Of a stretch of 64,000 nucleotides of DNA, positions 8,129-17,329 are shown piece after piece. Positions within the stretch are counted from its first letter, which is position 1, and the number at the start of each line of letters is the position of its first letter. This DNA comes from Amycolatopsis marina (GTDB taxonomy: Bacteria; Actinomycetota; Actinomycetes; Mycobacteriales; Pseudonocardiaceae). The DNA lies in NCBI RefSeq assembly GCF_900111885.1, contig NZ_FOKG01000001.1:124001-188000 (forward strand), read 5' to 3'. Made by a program: the position numbers and the translations under genes. The notes below the pieces were generated by a model. That model saw nothing but the letters and a program-made list of their open reading frames with translations. It ran no database searches and was not told where the DNA came from.

Positions 8129-10606
8129 TCAGGTGAGGGTGCGGGGGCGAACCGAGTTGGCGCGGTCGACCAGTTCGATGCGTTGTTCGGCACTGCTCGC
8201 CTGCCTGGCCAGGGTGCGGTAGCACCGTTCGAGACCGAACCGCAGGTCTCGTTCGGTCAGCGCGCAGCCGAGCACCTTCGCCCCCGGCTGCTGCCCCTGA
8301 TGATGCCTGCCCTGGGCCTGCCCGGAGCGCACCCAGTTGAACGCGGCCTCCAGCACCTCGGCGGACAGCCGGGTTCTGCGTTCGGCGTCCAGGCTCAGTT
8401 GCTCCAACCGGGCGGCGGCGTCCACGAGATCACGTTCGTGCACCGCGGCCTGCTCCTGGCCACCACCACCGCGGGCCTTGATCTTGATGGCAGCCACCTG
8501 CGCGGCGACATGGTGTGTCGAGGACGCGGGGATCGACTCGAGCACCTCGATGGCCCCGGCTTTTCCGCCCTGGGCGAGGTACACCCGCGCCAGTCCGAAA
8601 GCGGCGCTGACGTAGGAGTGGTCGGTCCGCCAGACAAGTTCGTAGAAGCGGGAGGCGCCGAAGTAGTCGCCGTTGGTCTCGGCGCTGACCGCCAGCGCGA
8701 GCTTCGGCGCGATCTCGCCGGGGAGCTCGTCGTAGACGGCGTCGAACGCGACCTGCGCGACCCTCGGCCGGTTGCCTGCCAGCTCGATCAGTCCGCGGTA
8801 CCAGTCGATGCGCCAGTCGTGCGGGTAACCGGCCTTGATGGCGAGGTACTGCGCCGCCTGCAGCTGCCGGTTCGCCTCGGCCAGCTCACCGAGCTCGATC
8901 CGGGCGCGCACGATACGCAGCCGCACCTCGATCGACTCCCGAGGTGCACCGGCCAGCGAGGCGATGGCCGTGTGCGGATCCAGCGCCGAGGTGGTGGCGA
9001 GCACGCCAGCACCCGGGTCGTCGGTGTCCACCTGCGGCACGGGCAGGCCGGCGATCACCTCGGCGGGCGAGGGCAGCGGCACGCTGTGTCCCGCCTCGGG
9101 AACGACCATGTCGACGCCGAACGTCCTGGTCTCCGGGCCGTACACGGTGGAGGCACCGGGACGGGGCTTTCCGGTGCCCAGCGCCATGATCTCGCGCAGC
9201 ACGCCGGTGAGCTGGTCGGCCATGTCCTCGGCCGAGATGAAGCGGCGGTCCGGGTCGGGATGCGTGGACCTGCGCAGGAACCGGTGGTACGACCCGAACA
9301 GGGCGAACAGCGGCACCTCTTCCGCAACGGGCAGGCTGTCCTTGTACTTGCTGGTGTACCCGGTGAACTCGAAGCTCAGCACGGCCAGGGTACGGCCGAC
9401 CGTGTAGAGGTCCGAGGCCACCGACGCACCCTGCTTGGCCAGCTCCGGTGCGCTGTAACCGGTGGTGAAGAACAGCGGGCTCTCGTAGTCGTCCATCCGG
9501 CGGACCGCGCCCATGTCGATCAGCTTGAGCTGCTCGTGGGTCTGGATCACGTTGTCCGGCTTGAGGTCGCAGTAGAGCAGTCCCTGACCGTGCAGATATC
9601 CGAGTGCGGGCAGGATCTCCAGCCCGTAGGCAATCACCTGGCCGATCGGCAGTGGCTCCGCCCGGCCGGTCTCCCTGTGGTGCGCGAGCGCGAGCTGGCG
9701 CAGCGACTGCCCGCCCACGTACTCCATCACGATGTAGCCGACCGTGGTGCCCGAGTGGGCGTCCGGGTGCTGCACGAAGTTGTAGATCTTGACGATGTTG
9801 GGGTGCTCGACCTCGGCGAGGAAGCGCTGCTCGTTCACCGCCGCGGCCATCGCCGTCGCATCACCGGTGTCGATCAGTCCTTTGAGGACGACCCAGCGAT
9901 CGCTGACGTTGTGGTCCTGTGCCAGGTAGATCCAGCCGAGGCCACCGTAGGCCAACGCGCCGAGGACCTCGTACTGACCGCCTACGATCTCGCGCGGCCG
10001 CAGCTTCGGAATGAAGGAGAAGGGGGTGCCACAGTTGGCGCACACGCCCTCGCGCGCACCCGGCTCACCGTCCTTGCCGCGGCCCACCTTCGCGCCACAC
10101 TTGCTGCAGAAGCGCTTCTCCTCCGACACCACGGGATCGGCAAGCACCGCGGAGGCCGGATCCCGGTAGGGCACCTGCGGCACCTCGACCAGTCCCGCGC
10201 CCAGGCGTCCACGCCGAGACTTGCGGGAGGACGTGCGCCGGGACGTGCCGGGAAACGCGCCGGAGCCGGTGCCCGATCCCGTACCAGATCCGGTTCCGCT
10301 ACCGGTGCCACTGCCACTGCCACGGCCCGAACCGGGATGGATGCCATCGCTGGTGCTGCTGGGCAGCACGCTTTCGGTGCCGGGGTCCGGCAGCACCAGC
10401 GGGTTGACTGCCTGGGTCGGGGGTGGTGGCTGAATGCTCTGGGTCGCGGGCGCGGGAACGGACAGCACACTGGTCGGCTGTGGTTCCGCGCCAGGTTGCG
10501 CGACCTGGGGCAGCTGCCAGAGCGCAGGTGGACGCTGCGGCTGCGACGAGGACACGCCATCCGCGTCGGGTACGGCATGCCGTGGCTGCTGCGGCTTATC
10601 CGTCAC
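8129..10606 (-). CDS. pknG: serine/threonine protein kinase PknG
   Basis: 825 residues with the full PknG architecture. First comes a long low-complexity N-terminus with a Gly-Ser-Gly-Thr tract near residues 95-115. A rubredoxin-like zinc knuckle follows (CSKCGAKVG ... CANCGTPFS, about 168-200). The kinase domain has YCDLKPDN and DMGAVR as catalytic and metal loops. The rest is a TPR-rich half. PknG is cytosolic and phosphorylates OdhI/GarA, which controls 2-oxoglutarate dehydrogenase and so the TCA cycle/glutamate balance. It is the last gene of glnX-glnH-pknG; GTG at 10606 lies 12 bases after the glnH stop with GGGG in between. The Gly/Ser tract is expanded relative to mycobacterial PknG (from memory). 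Confidence 0.95.
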   Translation of the reverse strand: MTDKPQQPRHAVPDADGVSSSQPQRPPALWQLPQVAQPGAEPQPTSVLSVPAPATQSIQPPPPTQAVNPLVLPDPGTESVLPSSTSDGIHPGSGRGSGSGTGSGTGSGTGSGTGSGAFPGTSRRTSSRKSRRGRLGAGLVEVPQVPYRDPASAVLADPVVSEEKRFCSKCGAKVGRGKDGEPGAREGVCANCGTPFSFIPKLRPREIVGGQYEVLGALAYGGLGWIYLAQDHNVSDRWVVLKGLIDTGDATAMAAAVNEQRFLAEVEHPNIVKIYNFVQHPDAHSGTTVGYIVMEYVGGQSLRQLALAHHRETGRAEPLPIGQVIAYGLEILPALGYLHGQGLLYCDLKPDNVIQTHEQLKLIDMGAVRRMDDYESPLFFTTGYSAPELAKQGASVASDLYTVGRTLAVLSFEFTGYTSKYKDSLPVAEEVPLFALFGSYHRFLRRSTHPDPDRRFISAEDMADQLTGVLREIMALGTGKPRPGASTVYGPETRTFGVDMVVPEAGHSVPLPSPAEVIAGLPVPQVDTDDPGAGVLATTSALDPHTAIASLAGAPRESIEVRLRIVRARIELGELAEANRQLQAAQYLAIKAGYPHDWRIDWYRGLIELAGNRPRVAQVAFDAVYDELPGEIAPKLALAVSAETNGDYFGASRFYELVWRTDHSYVSAAFGLARVYLAQGGKAGAIEVLESIPASSTHHVAAQVAAIKIKARGGGGQEQAAVHERDLVDAAARLEQLSLDAERRTRLSAEVLEAAFNWVRSGQAQGRHHQGQQPGAKVLGCALTERDLRFGLERCYRTLARQASSAEQRIELVDRANSVRPRTLT

Positions 10607-10618
10607 TACTTGTCACCC

Positions 10619-11611
10619 CTACTTGTACTTCGCGGCGGGCGGCTGCGCGGCACCGAGCGGACCTTTGAGCCAGCGGTCGTAGATCTTCTGCCACTCGCCG
10701 CCCCGGACGTCCTCCAGCACGGCGTTGACGAAGCGCACCATGTCCTCGTCGTCCTTCGGGATCCCGATCCCGTAGGGCTCCTCGGTGAACCGCTCGCCGA
10801 CGATCTTGGTGGTCGGGTCCTGCTGGGCCATCCCCGCGAGGATCGTGTCGTCGGTGGAGATCGCCTCCACCTGCCCCTGCTGCATCATCACCAGGCAGTC
10901 CGACCAGTCGTCGACCTGGACGGGAATGGGCCCTGGCTCCGCCTTCGCGATGTTCTTCAGCGAAGTGGATCCCTTGCTGGCACACACCTTCCGGTCTGCG
11001 AGGTCGGCAAGGCTCCGCACATCGGAGTTCTCGTCGACGAGGATCCGCTGCCCTGCCACGTAGTAGACCGAGGAAAAGTTGATCTTTTTGAGCCGGTCGC
11101 AGGTGATGGTCATCGTGCGCACCACGATGTCGACGTCACCGGCCTCCAGTGCCGGGATGCGCTGCGCCGAGGTGACGGCCCTGAACCGGACCTTGTCGGG
11201 GTCGCCGAAGATCGCCTTCGCCACGGCCCTTGCCATGTCGACGTCGAACCCCTCGAGAGTTCCGGTGGTCGGATTGCGGAATCCGAAGAGGAACGTGTTC
11301 TGGTCCACCCCGGCGACCAGGTAGCCACGCTCCCTGATTTCGTCCATTGTGGAGCCACCAGGGATACCGTCCTGCGGCGAGAGGCTCGCCGTCGCATCGC
11401 AGTCCCCGGTGGTGGTTCCCTCGACGTCCACCTCGACGGGACCGGCGTTGGCCGGCATCGGCCGCGCCACCGAACCCACCGGAGCCGGATCCACCGGGGC
11501 GCCGGGGGACCCGCAGCCCGCGACGACCACTGCCAGCGCCGACATCAGCGCCACGAGCCGCTTCACCCGAACACTCCTCACCCGCACTGAACTCGCCTGT
11601 CCCCGGCTCAT
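10619..11611 (-). CDS. glnH: glutamate/aspartate-binding lipoprotein GlnH
   Basis: 330 residues. Basic start, hydrophobic stretch and lipobox VAGC (Cys33), then a type 3 solute-binding fold (about 85-320) with the family pattern GFDVDMARAVAKAIFGD. It binds amino acids outside the membrane. No ABC permease is nearby; in this conserved operon it passes the signal to GlnX rather than feeding a transporter. ATG at 11611 overlaps the glnX stop as ATGA, suggesting coupled translation; an internal GTG at 11566 is an alternative start. Confidence 0.93.
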   Translation of the reverse strand: MSRGQASSVRVRSVRVKRLVALMSALAVVVAGCGSPGAPVDPAPVGSVARPMPANAGPVEVDVEGTTTGDCDATASLSPQDGIPGGSTMDEIRERGYLVAGVDQNTFLFGFRNPTTGTLEGFDVDMARAVAKAIFGDPDKVRFRAVTSAQRIPALEAGDVDIVVRTMTITCDRLKKINFSSVYYVAGQRILVDENSDVRSLADLADRKVCASKGSTSLKNIAKAEPGPIPVQVDDWSDCLVMMQQGQVEAISTDDTILAGMAQQDPTTKIVGERFTEEPYGIGIPKDDEDMVRFVNAVLEDVRGGEWQKIYDRWLKGPLGAAQPPAAKYK

Positions 11612-13032
11612 CGATACTCCAGCAGGCGTTCCCGGATTCCCATGGTGGCTCCGAGTGCCGCGATCACGGCCAGGACCGCGAATCCCGGCGTCAGCAGGAT
11701 GAGAGCACGTGAGCCGTTGGTCGTGTCGTCGAGGAAGGTCTGCCTGGCCACCCCGATGGCCTCGGAGAGATCGTTGTCGAGGCGGTAGAAGGCCGCGGCC
11801 GCGCTGGCCTCGTCCTGGCCGTCGATCGCCATCGTCACCGCGCTGGCGTGATCGCCGGTGTCGTCGAGTTCGCGCACCTCGGCGTGCGCCGCGAGCCAGG
11901 CGGTGGCGTTCTCCCTCGCCCGGTCCAGATGTTCCGTGGCCTCCTGGCCATCGGTGCGGTCGCGGGCCTCCTGCAGCAGTCCACTTTGCCCGTCCGGCCC
12001 GGCGAACTGCGCCGCCAACTGACTGAACTCCTCCTCGTAGTCGGAGTCTCCGCCCCTGGCCACCAGGGTCAGGGTCTCGTCGGCGCGCGCCTGCAGTGCG
12101 GCGATCCTGGCCCGCACCAGCACATCGACCTGCTCGGTGCCGTCCTCGCTACCGCTGCTGACCAGCACGCTCTGCACCGTCATCGCCACTGTGCTCCACA
12201 GGATCGCGATCCCGACCGCGACGGTCGCGATGACCAGGCCGACGTTGAACACCCGGTTGGTCCGGCGGCGAAGATGGATCTGCGTGTAGACCAGCGCCCC
12301 CAGCAGACCGAACGTCAGCAGTGCGGTGAACCAGGGGAAGTCGGTCGCGTCGTCCTGCTCGGCGAAGAGCCGCTCGGTGTCGATCCGGTAGAGGCTTTCC
12401 GCGGCGGGGAGAATGGTCGCCCGCATGAGTTCCGAAGCCTCACGCAGGTAGGAGGCCCCGGCGGGGAAGCCCTGCCGGTTGTTGGCCCTCGCGGTCTCGA
12501 CAAGGCCGGTGTAGACGGGCAGCCGCTGGCTGATGACGTCCACCTGCTCGGCAGCCGCGGGGACACCGGCCGAGTCGGACGCGGCCTTGGCGAGCGCGGC
12601 CCCGGCCCTGGCGATGTCCTGCTCGTACCGCGAGCGAAGTTCGGGAGGCTCGGCACCGGTCGAGAGGAACGCGCTCGCGGCCGTCGCATCGGCGTCGGAC
12701 AGCGAGCGGTAGACCTCCTGCGCGGCCGCGGCCAGCGGTTCGCGGTGGTCGATCAGCCCGTCGATGGTGTCTTTCTTGTCCTGCACGGCGAACGCGCCGA
12801 CCAGCGCGGTCAGTAGCGCGAGCACCACCAGTCCGACCGCGATCACCGAGAGCCTGCCCGGTGTGCTGCTCGCGGAGCGCACGACCGACCGATACGCCTG
12901 ACCCGGCAGGTCGAGCATTCCGGCGACCCCGGACTTTGCCCCAGGATCTCGGCGGCTTGCGGGCTCCATGGCGGCGCCGGCGGGCGGCCCGGAACCCCCA
13001 TGGTTCCCGGCGCGGGTCGCGGTGCTCGTCAT
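11608..13032 (-). CDS. glnX: membrane sensor GlnX
   Basis: 474 residues. A variable N-terminal tail is followed by a membrane helix (VIAVGLVVLALLTALVGAFAV), an extracytoplasmic helical domain, two central helices, a second outer domain and a last helix near the C-terminus. It is the partner that relays amino-acid binding by GlnH across the membrane to PknG. ATG at 13032 is chosen because GGGAGG sits nine bases before it; an in-frame ATG at 13041 overlaps that site. First gene of a three-gene operon with pknG. The link to 2-oxoglutarate metabolism is family knowledge. Confidence 0.9.
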   Translation of the reverse strand: MTSTATRAGNHGGSGPPAGAAMEPASRRDPGAKSGVAGMLDLPGQAYRSVVRSASSTPGRLSVIAVGLVVLALLTALVGAFAVQDKKDTIDGLIDHREPLAAAAQEVYRSLSDADATAASAFLSTGAEPPELRSRYEQDIARAGAALAKAASDSAGVPAAAEQVDVISQRLPVYTGLVETARANNRQGFPAGASYLREASELMRATILPAAESLYRIDTERLFAEQDDATDFPWFTALLTFGLLGALVYTQIHLRRRTNRVFNVGLVIATVAVGIAILWSTVAMTVQSVLVSSGSEDGTEQVDVLVRARIAALQARADETLTLVARGGDSDYEEEFSQLAAQFAGPDGQSGLLQEARDRTDGQEATEHLDRARENATAWLAAHAEVRELDDTGDHASAVTMAIDGQDEASAAAAFYRLDNDLSEAIGVARQTFLDDTTNGSRALILLTPGFAVLAVIAALGATMGIRERLLEYR

Positions 13033-13174
13033 CGTGTCCATCCTCCCAGTGCCGACACCGGATGAAGGTATCCGAGAGCGCGTGGCCACGAGACGGTTAC
13101 CTCCGCATTGGGGCGGAGTTGATGCAGTGAGACGCTCCGCGCGCGCCCGTCTCCCGCCACCACCCCATCCAAAG

Positions 13175-13214
13175 CAGCGGAGCCGCCACCTCGTGCGAGG
13201 TGGCGGCTCCGCTG
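13175..13214 (-). terminator. long hairpin terminator after the second csp gene
   Basis: 18-bp stem with a four-base loop: the right arm starts GAGGTGGCGGCTCCGCT (13197-13213) and pairs with 13176-13192, plus one outer pair. It lies just after the stop of the minus-strand cold-shock gene and downstream of nothing else. Confidence 0.8.
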
Positions 13215-13229
13215 GTTAAGGCGTTGGGG

Positions 13230-13433
13230 TCAGATAACGCTGACCGAGGTGGCCTGGGGGCCCTTCTGGCCCTGGCCGATCTCGAACTCAACGCGGGCGT
13301 TCTCGTCCAAGGAACGGAAGCCGTTGCCCTGGATCTCCGAGTAGTGCACGAAGACGTCGCCGCCGCCGTTGTCCGGGGTGATGAAGCCAAACCCCTTCTC
13401 GGAGTTGAACCACTTGACAGTGCCCTGCGTCAT
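13230..13433 (-). CDS. cold-shock protein (CspA paralogue)
   Basis: 67 residues with RNP1 KGFGFITP and RNP2 VFVHYSEI. It differs from the paralogue at 2772 mainly in the last third, ending TSVSVI. ATG at 13433 is preceded by AGGAG eight bases away. An A/T-rich leader follows upstream (13434-13510), which may melt easily and helps expression at low temperature (inference). Cytosolic RNA chaperone. The terminator at 13175 closes the transcript. Confidence 0.93.
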   Translation of the reverse strand: MTQGTVKWFNSEKGFGFITPDNGGGDVFVHYSEIQGNGFRSLDENARVEFEIGQGQKGPQATSVSVI

Positions 13434-13574
13434 GAAAAATCTCCTGTATGACAAAAAATAAAAGGATGACATCAGCTCCGGGAAGCCGTCGCTGACGTCG
13501 TAATAAGTCAAGCACACCCGGTCAGTAAAAGCCAATGTTTTCCAGCCGAACGGGTGTGTGATAACCCTCTTGCG

Positions 13575-13757
13575 CTATTCGCCCTGAGCGGCGTTGCCGT
13601 CCTTGCCGAACGGCGACCGCCGCATGGCGTCCCGCGCCTCGGTGGAGTGGAGCGCGTCACCCTGGGTGGTGTCCGCCGTGCCCTCCGGCGCGCTGAACCG
13701 AACCGGGGCGACGCCCGATCGGCCAGCGGCATCCTGCTGTGTGGTGTCTGTGGACAT
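13575..13757 (-). CDS. small hypothetical hydrophilic protein (60 aa)
   Basis: ATG at 13757 follows TTGGGAGAACAC, a good ribosome site. The product is polar, without hydrophobic segments, and probably disordered. It lies 72 bases after the desaturase stop and may be its operon partner. Not recognised. Confidence 0.5.
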   Translation of the reverse strand: MSTDTTQQDAAGRSGVAPVRFSAPEGTADTTQGDALHSTEARDAMRRSPFGKDGNAAQGE

Positions 13758-13829
13758 GTGTTCTCCCAATCGAGAATGACGGGCGCTACTGAGCGCGCCC
13801 GGAAGATGTTGCGAGGCTCGCGTCGAGGC

Positions 13830-14786
13830 TCAGCGCGCCACTGTGATGCGGTCGAGCCTGGTTGGCGTCGGCCATCGCACGTTCGAGGCCCAGCCGAGCT
13901 TTTCGAAGATCCAGATCACCCGCGCGGAGATGTCGATCTGCCCGCGCAGTACCCCGTGCCTCGCGCAGGTGGGATCCGCATGGTGCAGATTGTGCCACGA
14001 CTCGCCGAACGAGACGATCGCCAGCGGCCAGAAGTTGGCTGCCTTGTCCCTGCTGGTGAACGGCCGCTCGCCGAGCATGTGACAGATCGAGTTCACCGAC
14101 CACGTGACGTGGTGCAGCAGCGCGACCCGGATGAAGCCGGCCCAGAAGACGGCGGTCACGCCGCCCCATATGGACCAGGTGATCAGCCCGCCGAGCACGC
14201 CGGGCAGCAGGAAGGTCGCGACCGTCCACACGGGGAACAACCGGTCCACCGTGCGCAGGTCGCTGTCGGCGACCAGGTCGGGGGCGAAGCGCTCGGCGTT
14301 GGTCACGTCCCTGCTGAACAACCAGCCCATGTGCGCGTGCCAGAAACCTTTGGCCAGTGCGGCCGGGCCGGTCCCGAACAGCCACGGCGAGTGCGGATCG
14401 CCCGCCCGGTCGGAAAAGGCGTGGTGCCTGCGGTGGTCGGCGACCCAGGTGGTCGTCGGCCCCTGCGCGGCCATGTTCCCCGCGATCGCGAGCGCGATCC
14501 GCAGTGGACGCTTGGCCTTGAAGGAACCGTGGGTGAAGTGCCGGTGGAAGCCCGCGGTCACGCCGAGACCGGTCACCACGAAGAACAGGGCACCGAGACC
14601 GACGTCGACCCAGCTCAGTCCCCAACCCCAGGCGAAGGGCACCGCTGCGACGAGCGCCAGCAACGGCAGCAGCACGAACACGGTGACCAGCACGTGCTCC
14701 GACGTCGGACGCGGCGCGGCCAGCATGGGCTTCGGTTTACGGGCGGCTGGGGGTTCGGGCCTGGTCGGTGTCTCGGTTGCGGACAT
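13830..14786 (-). CDS. acyl-CoA/acyl-lipid delta-9 desaturase
   Basis: 318 residues. A membrane di-iron enzyme that introduces a double bond into long acyl chains using O2 and reduced electron carrier. All three histidine boxes are present: HRHFTH (near 95), HRRHHAFSD (near 130) and HNLHHA (near 265). Four hydrophobic helices flank them. The C-terminus is short, without a fused cytochrome b5. ATG at 14786 follows CCAGAGG; an ATG two codons upstream is possible. An inverted repeat lies 60-100 bases upstream. It adjusts membrane fluidity; location beside a cold-shock gene is suggestive. Confidence 0.92.
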   Translation of the reverse strand: MSATETPTRPEPPAARKPKPMLAAPRPTSEHVLVTVFVLLPLLALVAAVPFAWGWGLSWVDVGLGALFFVVTGLGVTAGFHRHFTHGSFKAKRPLRIALAIAGNMAAQGPTTTWVADHRRHHAFSDRAGDPHSPWLFGTGPAALAKGFWHAHMGWLFSRDVTNAERFAPDLVADSDLRTVDRLFPVWTVATFLLPGVLGGLITWSIWGGVTAVFWAGFIRVALLHHVTWSVNSICHMLGERPFTSRDKAANFWPLAIVSFGESWHNLHHADPTCARHGVLRGQIDISARVIWIFEKLGWASNVRWPTPTRLDRITVAR

Positions 14787-15159
14787 GCACACCTCTGGTT
14801 TTTCTGGCGCCCGAAATCAGGCCACCGCGAATTTGCGAATAGGCTTGACAAAGCCACCGCACGAATCGCGTCAGGGCTTACGTCAAGAGCAGGACTTGTC
14901 AATTGCACGAAAGTGAATTCAGAAACCGCGCATTTCCTGCGCAGCCGCCCCACCGACAAATGAAGTTCTCATTGGGGCGCTGGGGTCTAACCCACGCCGT
15001 CGGGGTGGCTCCGATCTACCAAGCGGTCGTGCCGCTAACCTGCCTACGCCTTCGACGGTACCCGATAGCCAGACCAGACGCCATGGCCACACCCTGCGAC
15101 CTGTGGGTGAGATCGCGGTCACACCCGCCTCGGCCGCGACCGTGGGTTAGCTTCAGGCC
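14787..15159. other. divergent promoter region with an inverted repeat
   Basis: About 370 bases between the desaturase and a thioesterase gene. An inverted repeat pairs CTTGACAAAGCC (14844-14855) with GGCTTACGTCAAG (14875-14887), about 20 bases apart and 60-100 bases before the desaturase start. It may be a regulator site for lipid control (inference). On the right, TAGCTT at 15148-15153 lies seven bases before ATG at 15160, the pattern of a leaderless promoter. No gene is seen. Confidence 0.4.
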
Positions 15160-15585
15160 ATGCAGCAGGACTACCCCCACTGGCAGCAGGTCCCCACACG
15201 GTGGAAGGACAACGACGTCTACGGGCACATGAACAACGTCGTGCACTACTCGCTGATGGACACCGTCATCAACGAGTGGCTGATCCGCGCAGGCGGGTTG
15301 GACATCCACGACGGCGATCTCATCGGCCTGTGCGTGGAGTCGCACTGCAACTACCACGCTTCGGTGGGCTTTCCGGACACGCTCGCAGTCGGCCTGCGGG
15401 TCGGGCGTCTTGGCCGTTCCAGCGTCCGCTACGAGATCGGTATCCACACCGCTGACCGCCAGACACTGGTCGCCGACGGGCACTTCGTCCATGTCTTCGT
15501 GGACCGGGCAGCCCGCAGGCCGAAGGAGATCACCGGGCAGCTGCGCGCGTCGCTGGAGCGGCTGCTGATCGAGCCGACGCCGTGA
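15160..15585 (+). CDS. acyl-CoA thioesterase (YbgC/FadM-like hotdog)
   Basis: 141 residues, a single hotdog domain. The opening TRWKDNDVYGHMNNVVHYSLMD contains the Asp-x-Asp-x-x-Gly-His-x-Asn pattern in which the Asp acts in catalysis in 4-hydroxybenzoyl-CoA/YbgC-like thioesterases. Cytosolic, hydrolyses acyl-CoA. No ribosome site; likely leaderless. Its last 56 bases overlap the end of the convergent ABC transporter gene, an unusually deep overlap. Confidence 0.87.
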   Translation: MQQDYPHWQQVPTRWKDNDVYGHMNNVVHYSLMDTVINEWLIRAGGLDIHDGDLIGLCVESHCNYHASVGFPDTLAVGLRVGRLGRSSVRYEIGIHTADRQTLVADGHFVHVFVDRAARRPKEITGQLRASLERLLIEPTP

Positions 15586-17329
15586 CCGGCCCCTCCCAGG
15601 CCTGCATCAACTCCGCGTAGCGCGGCGAGCGGTCGAGCAGTTCCGTGTGGGTACCGAGCAACACCGACGCCACGCCCGCGGGTCCGCCGTCCATCACCAG
15701 CACCCGGTCCGCCCGCAGTGCCGAACTGAGCCGGTGCGCGATCACCACCAGCACCCCGCCCCTGGCTGCGAACGCGCGCTCGGCCCTGGCCTCCGCCTGC
15801 GCATCGAGGTTCGCCGTGGCCTCGTCGAGTACGACCACCTTCGCCGGTGACGCGTACAGCCTGGCCAGCGCGAGCAGCTGGGTCTCACCGGCGGACAGCC
15901 CAGATCCCGCGTGCCCGAGCTCCGCGTAGAGCCCGCCGAGCCGTTCCACCAGCGCGCCGGCGCCCACCGCATCGGCCGCGGCGAGCAGGTCGGTGTCGTC
16001 GGCGAGCGGGGCGAACAGCGCCAGGTTCTCCCGCACGGTCCCGGCGAAGACGTAGGACTCCTGCGGGGTGAAGGCGATCAGCTGGTGCCGCAGTTGCGGT
16101 CGGATGTCACCCACGGGCACCCCGCCCAGCCGCACACTCCCCTCCTGCGGAGCGAGCGTGCCGGTCAGCAGACTCGCCAATGTCGACTTACCGATACCGC
16201 TGGGACCCACCACGGCGAGGTGATCGCCGGGCACGAGGTCGAGGTCCACGCGATCGAGCACCGGTTCGGCCTTGGCTCCCCACCGGTGCGTGAGGCCGCG
16301 GATCGAGATCGCACTGCCGTCCGGAACGGCGTCGACACCGCGCTCCTGCTCCGGTGCGCACGCCTCGCCGAGCCTGCGCAGCGCGACCAGCAGTCGCAAC
16401 ACGACGGTGCTCGCGGTGGCCGCGAGACCCTGCAGCGCGGGCTGCATCGTGGTGGCCAGGTAGACCAGCGCGCCGAGGGCCGCGCCCGCCGTGAGCTGCC
16501 CGGACGCCACCATCCCCGGCGCGAGCACCAGCACCAGCAGCAACGGGAAGAACGCCCCGGTCGCCACCACCAGCGTGCGCAGCGCGGCGGCCGAGGCCAT
16601 CCGTATGGCCGCACTCGCCTGCGCGTCCACCGCCTCGTGCACCTCGGTGATCGCGGCCGGTTCCGCACCACACGCCACGACGTCACGGATACCGACGAGC
16701 GCCTGTCCCGAGACCTCCGCGGTCCGCTCGTCGGCGATCGCCAGCGTCCGTTGTCTGCGGGCGAGAGCGGGCAGCAGGCAGGCGAAGAACACCACCGACA
16801 CCGTCACCGGGATCGCCACGAGCCAGGCCAGCGACCCCGCGACGGTGAACAACCCGGCCAGCGCCGCCACGGTCGTCACCACCATCCCGCGCGCCTGCAC
16901 CAGCAGGCCTGCCGTGGCGTCCCGGATGATCTCCACGTGCTGCGTGATCCGAGCGACTCCGCTCGCGTCCGGCCCCGCGCGCCGGGGTGTGCCGCCGCGC
17001 AGCACACCCCGCACGACCGCCGCGACCAGCGTGTCGCGCAGCGGCTCGATCACGGTGCCGAGGCGCTGCCAGACCAGCCGGGAACCGAACGCGCCGAGCA
17101 CCGCCACCACGGCGAAGACCAGCAACCAGGCGGTGCCGCTGACCGCGTCCCCCGCGGCGAACCCCTGGTCCACCGAGAGTTGCACCAGCCGACCGGACAG
17201 GAACGCGGGCAGGCTCTCCAGGACAGAGCAGCCGAGCAGGGCGACCCAGCCACGCCACTGCCCGCCGAGGGTCGCCCAGTACAACCTGGGGATCGTCTCG
17301 CCGGTGCGGCCCGCCAGCTGCTTGGTCAT
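15530..17329 (-). CDS. ABC exporter of the lanthipeptide operon (second half-transporter, RamB/AmfB-like)
   Basis: 599 residues: six-helix membrane domain (about 1-310), then an ATPase with Walker A GPSGIGKST, a degenerate signature, LSAGETQLLALARL, and Walker B VVVLDEATANLD. ATG at 17329 overlaps the stop of the preceding transporter gene as ATGA. Last gene of the synthetase-precursor-transporter-transporter operon, the same order as ramCSAB in Streptomyces. It probably pairs with the neighbour to export the modified peptide. There is no peptidase domain, as usual in class III systems. The end overlaps the convergent thioesterase gene. Confidence 0.9.
   Translation of the reverse strand: MTKQLAGRTGETIPRLYWATLGGQWRGWVALLGCSVLESLPAFLSGRLVQLSVDQGFAAGDAVSGTAWLLVFAVVAVLGAFGSRLVWQRLGTVIEPLRDTLVAAVVRGVLRGGTPRRAGPDASGVARITQHVEIIRDATAGLLVQARGMVVTTVAALAGLFTVAGSLAWLVAIPVTVSVVFFACLLPALARRQRTLAIADERTAEVSGQALVGIRDVVACGAEPAAITEVHEAVDAQASAAIRMASAAALRTLVVATGAFFPLLLVLVLAPGMVASGQLTAGAALGALVYLATTMQPALQGLAATASTVVLRLLVALRRLGEACAPEQERGVDAVPDGSAISIRGLTHRWGAKAEPVLDRVDLDLVPGDHLAVVGPSGIGKSTLASLLTGTLAPQEGSVRLGGVPVGDIRPQLRHQLIAFTPQESYVFAGTVRENLALFAPLADDTDLLAAADAVGAGALVERLGGLYAELGHAGSGLSAGETQLLALARLYASPAKVVVLDEATANLDAQAEARAERAFAARGGVLVVIAHRLSSALRADRVLVMDGGPAGVASVLLGTHTELLDRSPRYAELMQAWEGPVTASARSAAAPATRAAAR

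Noticed and set aside
10340..10400. Repeats in the pknG N-terminal region resembling a repeat array
   Set aside because: They are codons of a Gly-Ser-Gly-Thr tract in a disordered protein tail; no CRISPR-like spacers exist.
8060..11590. Very long plus-strand open frame opposite pknG and glnH
   Set aside because: A shadow of the minus-strand genes in high-GC DNA. The minus-strand reading contains complete kinase and binding-protein motifs.
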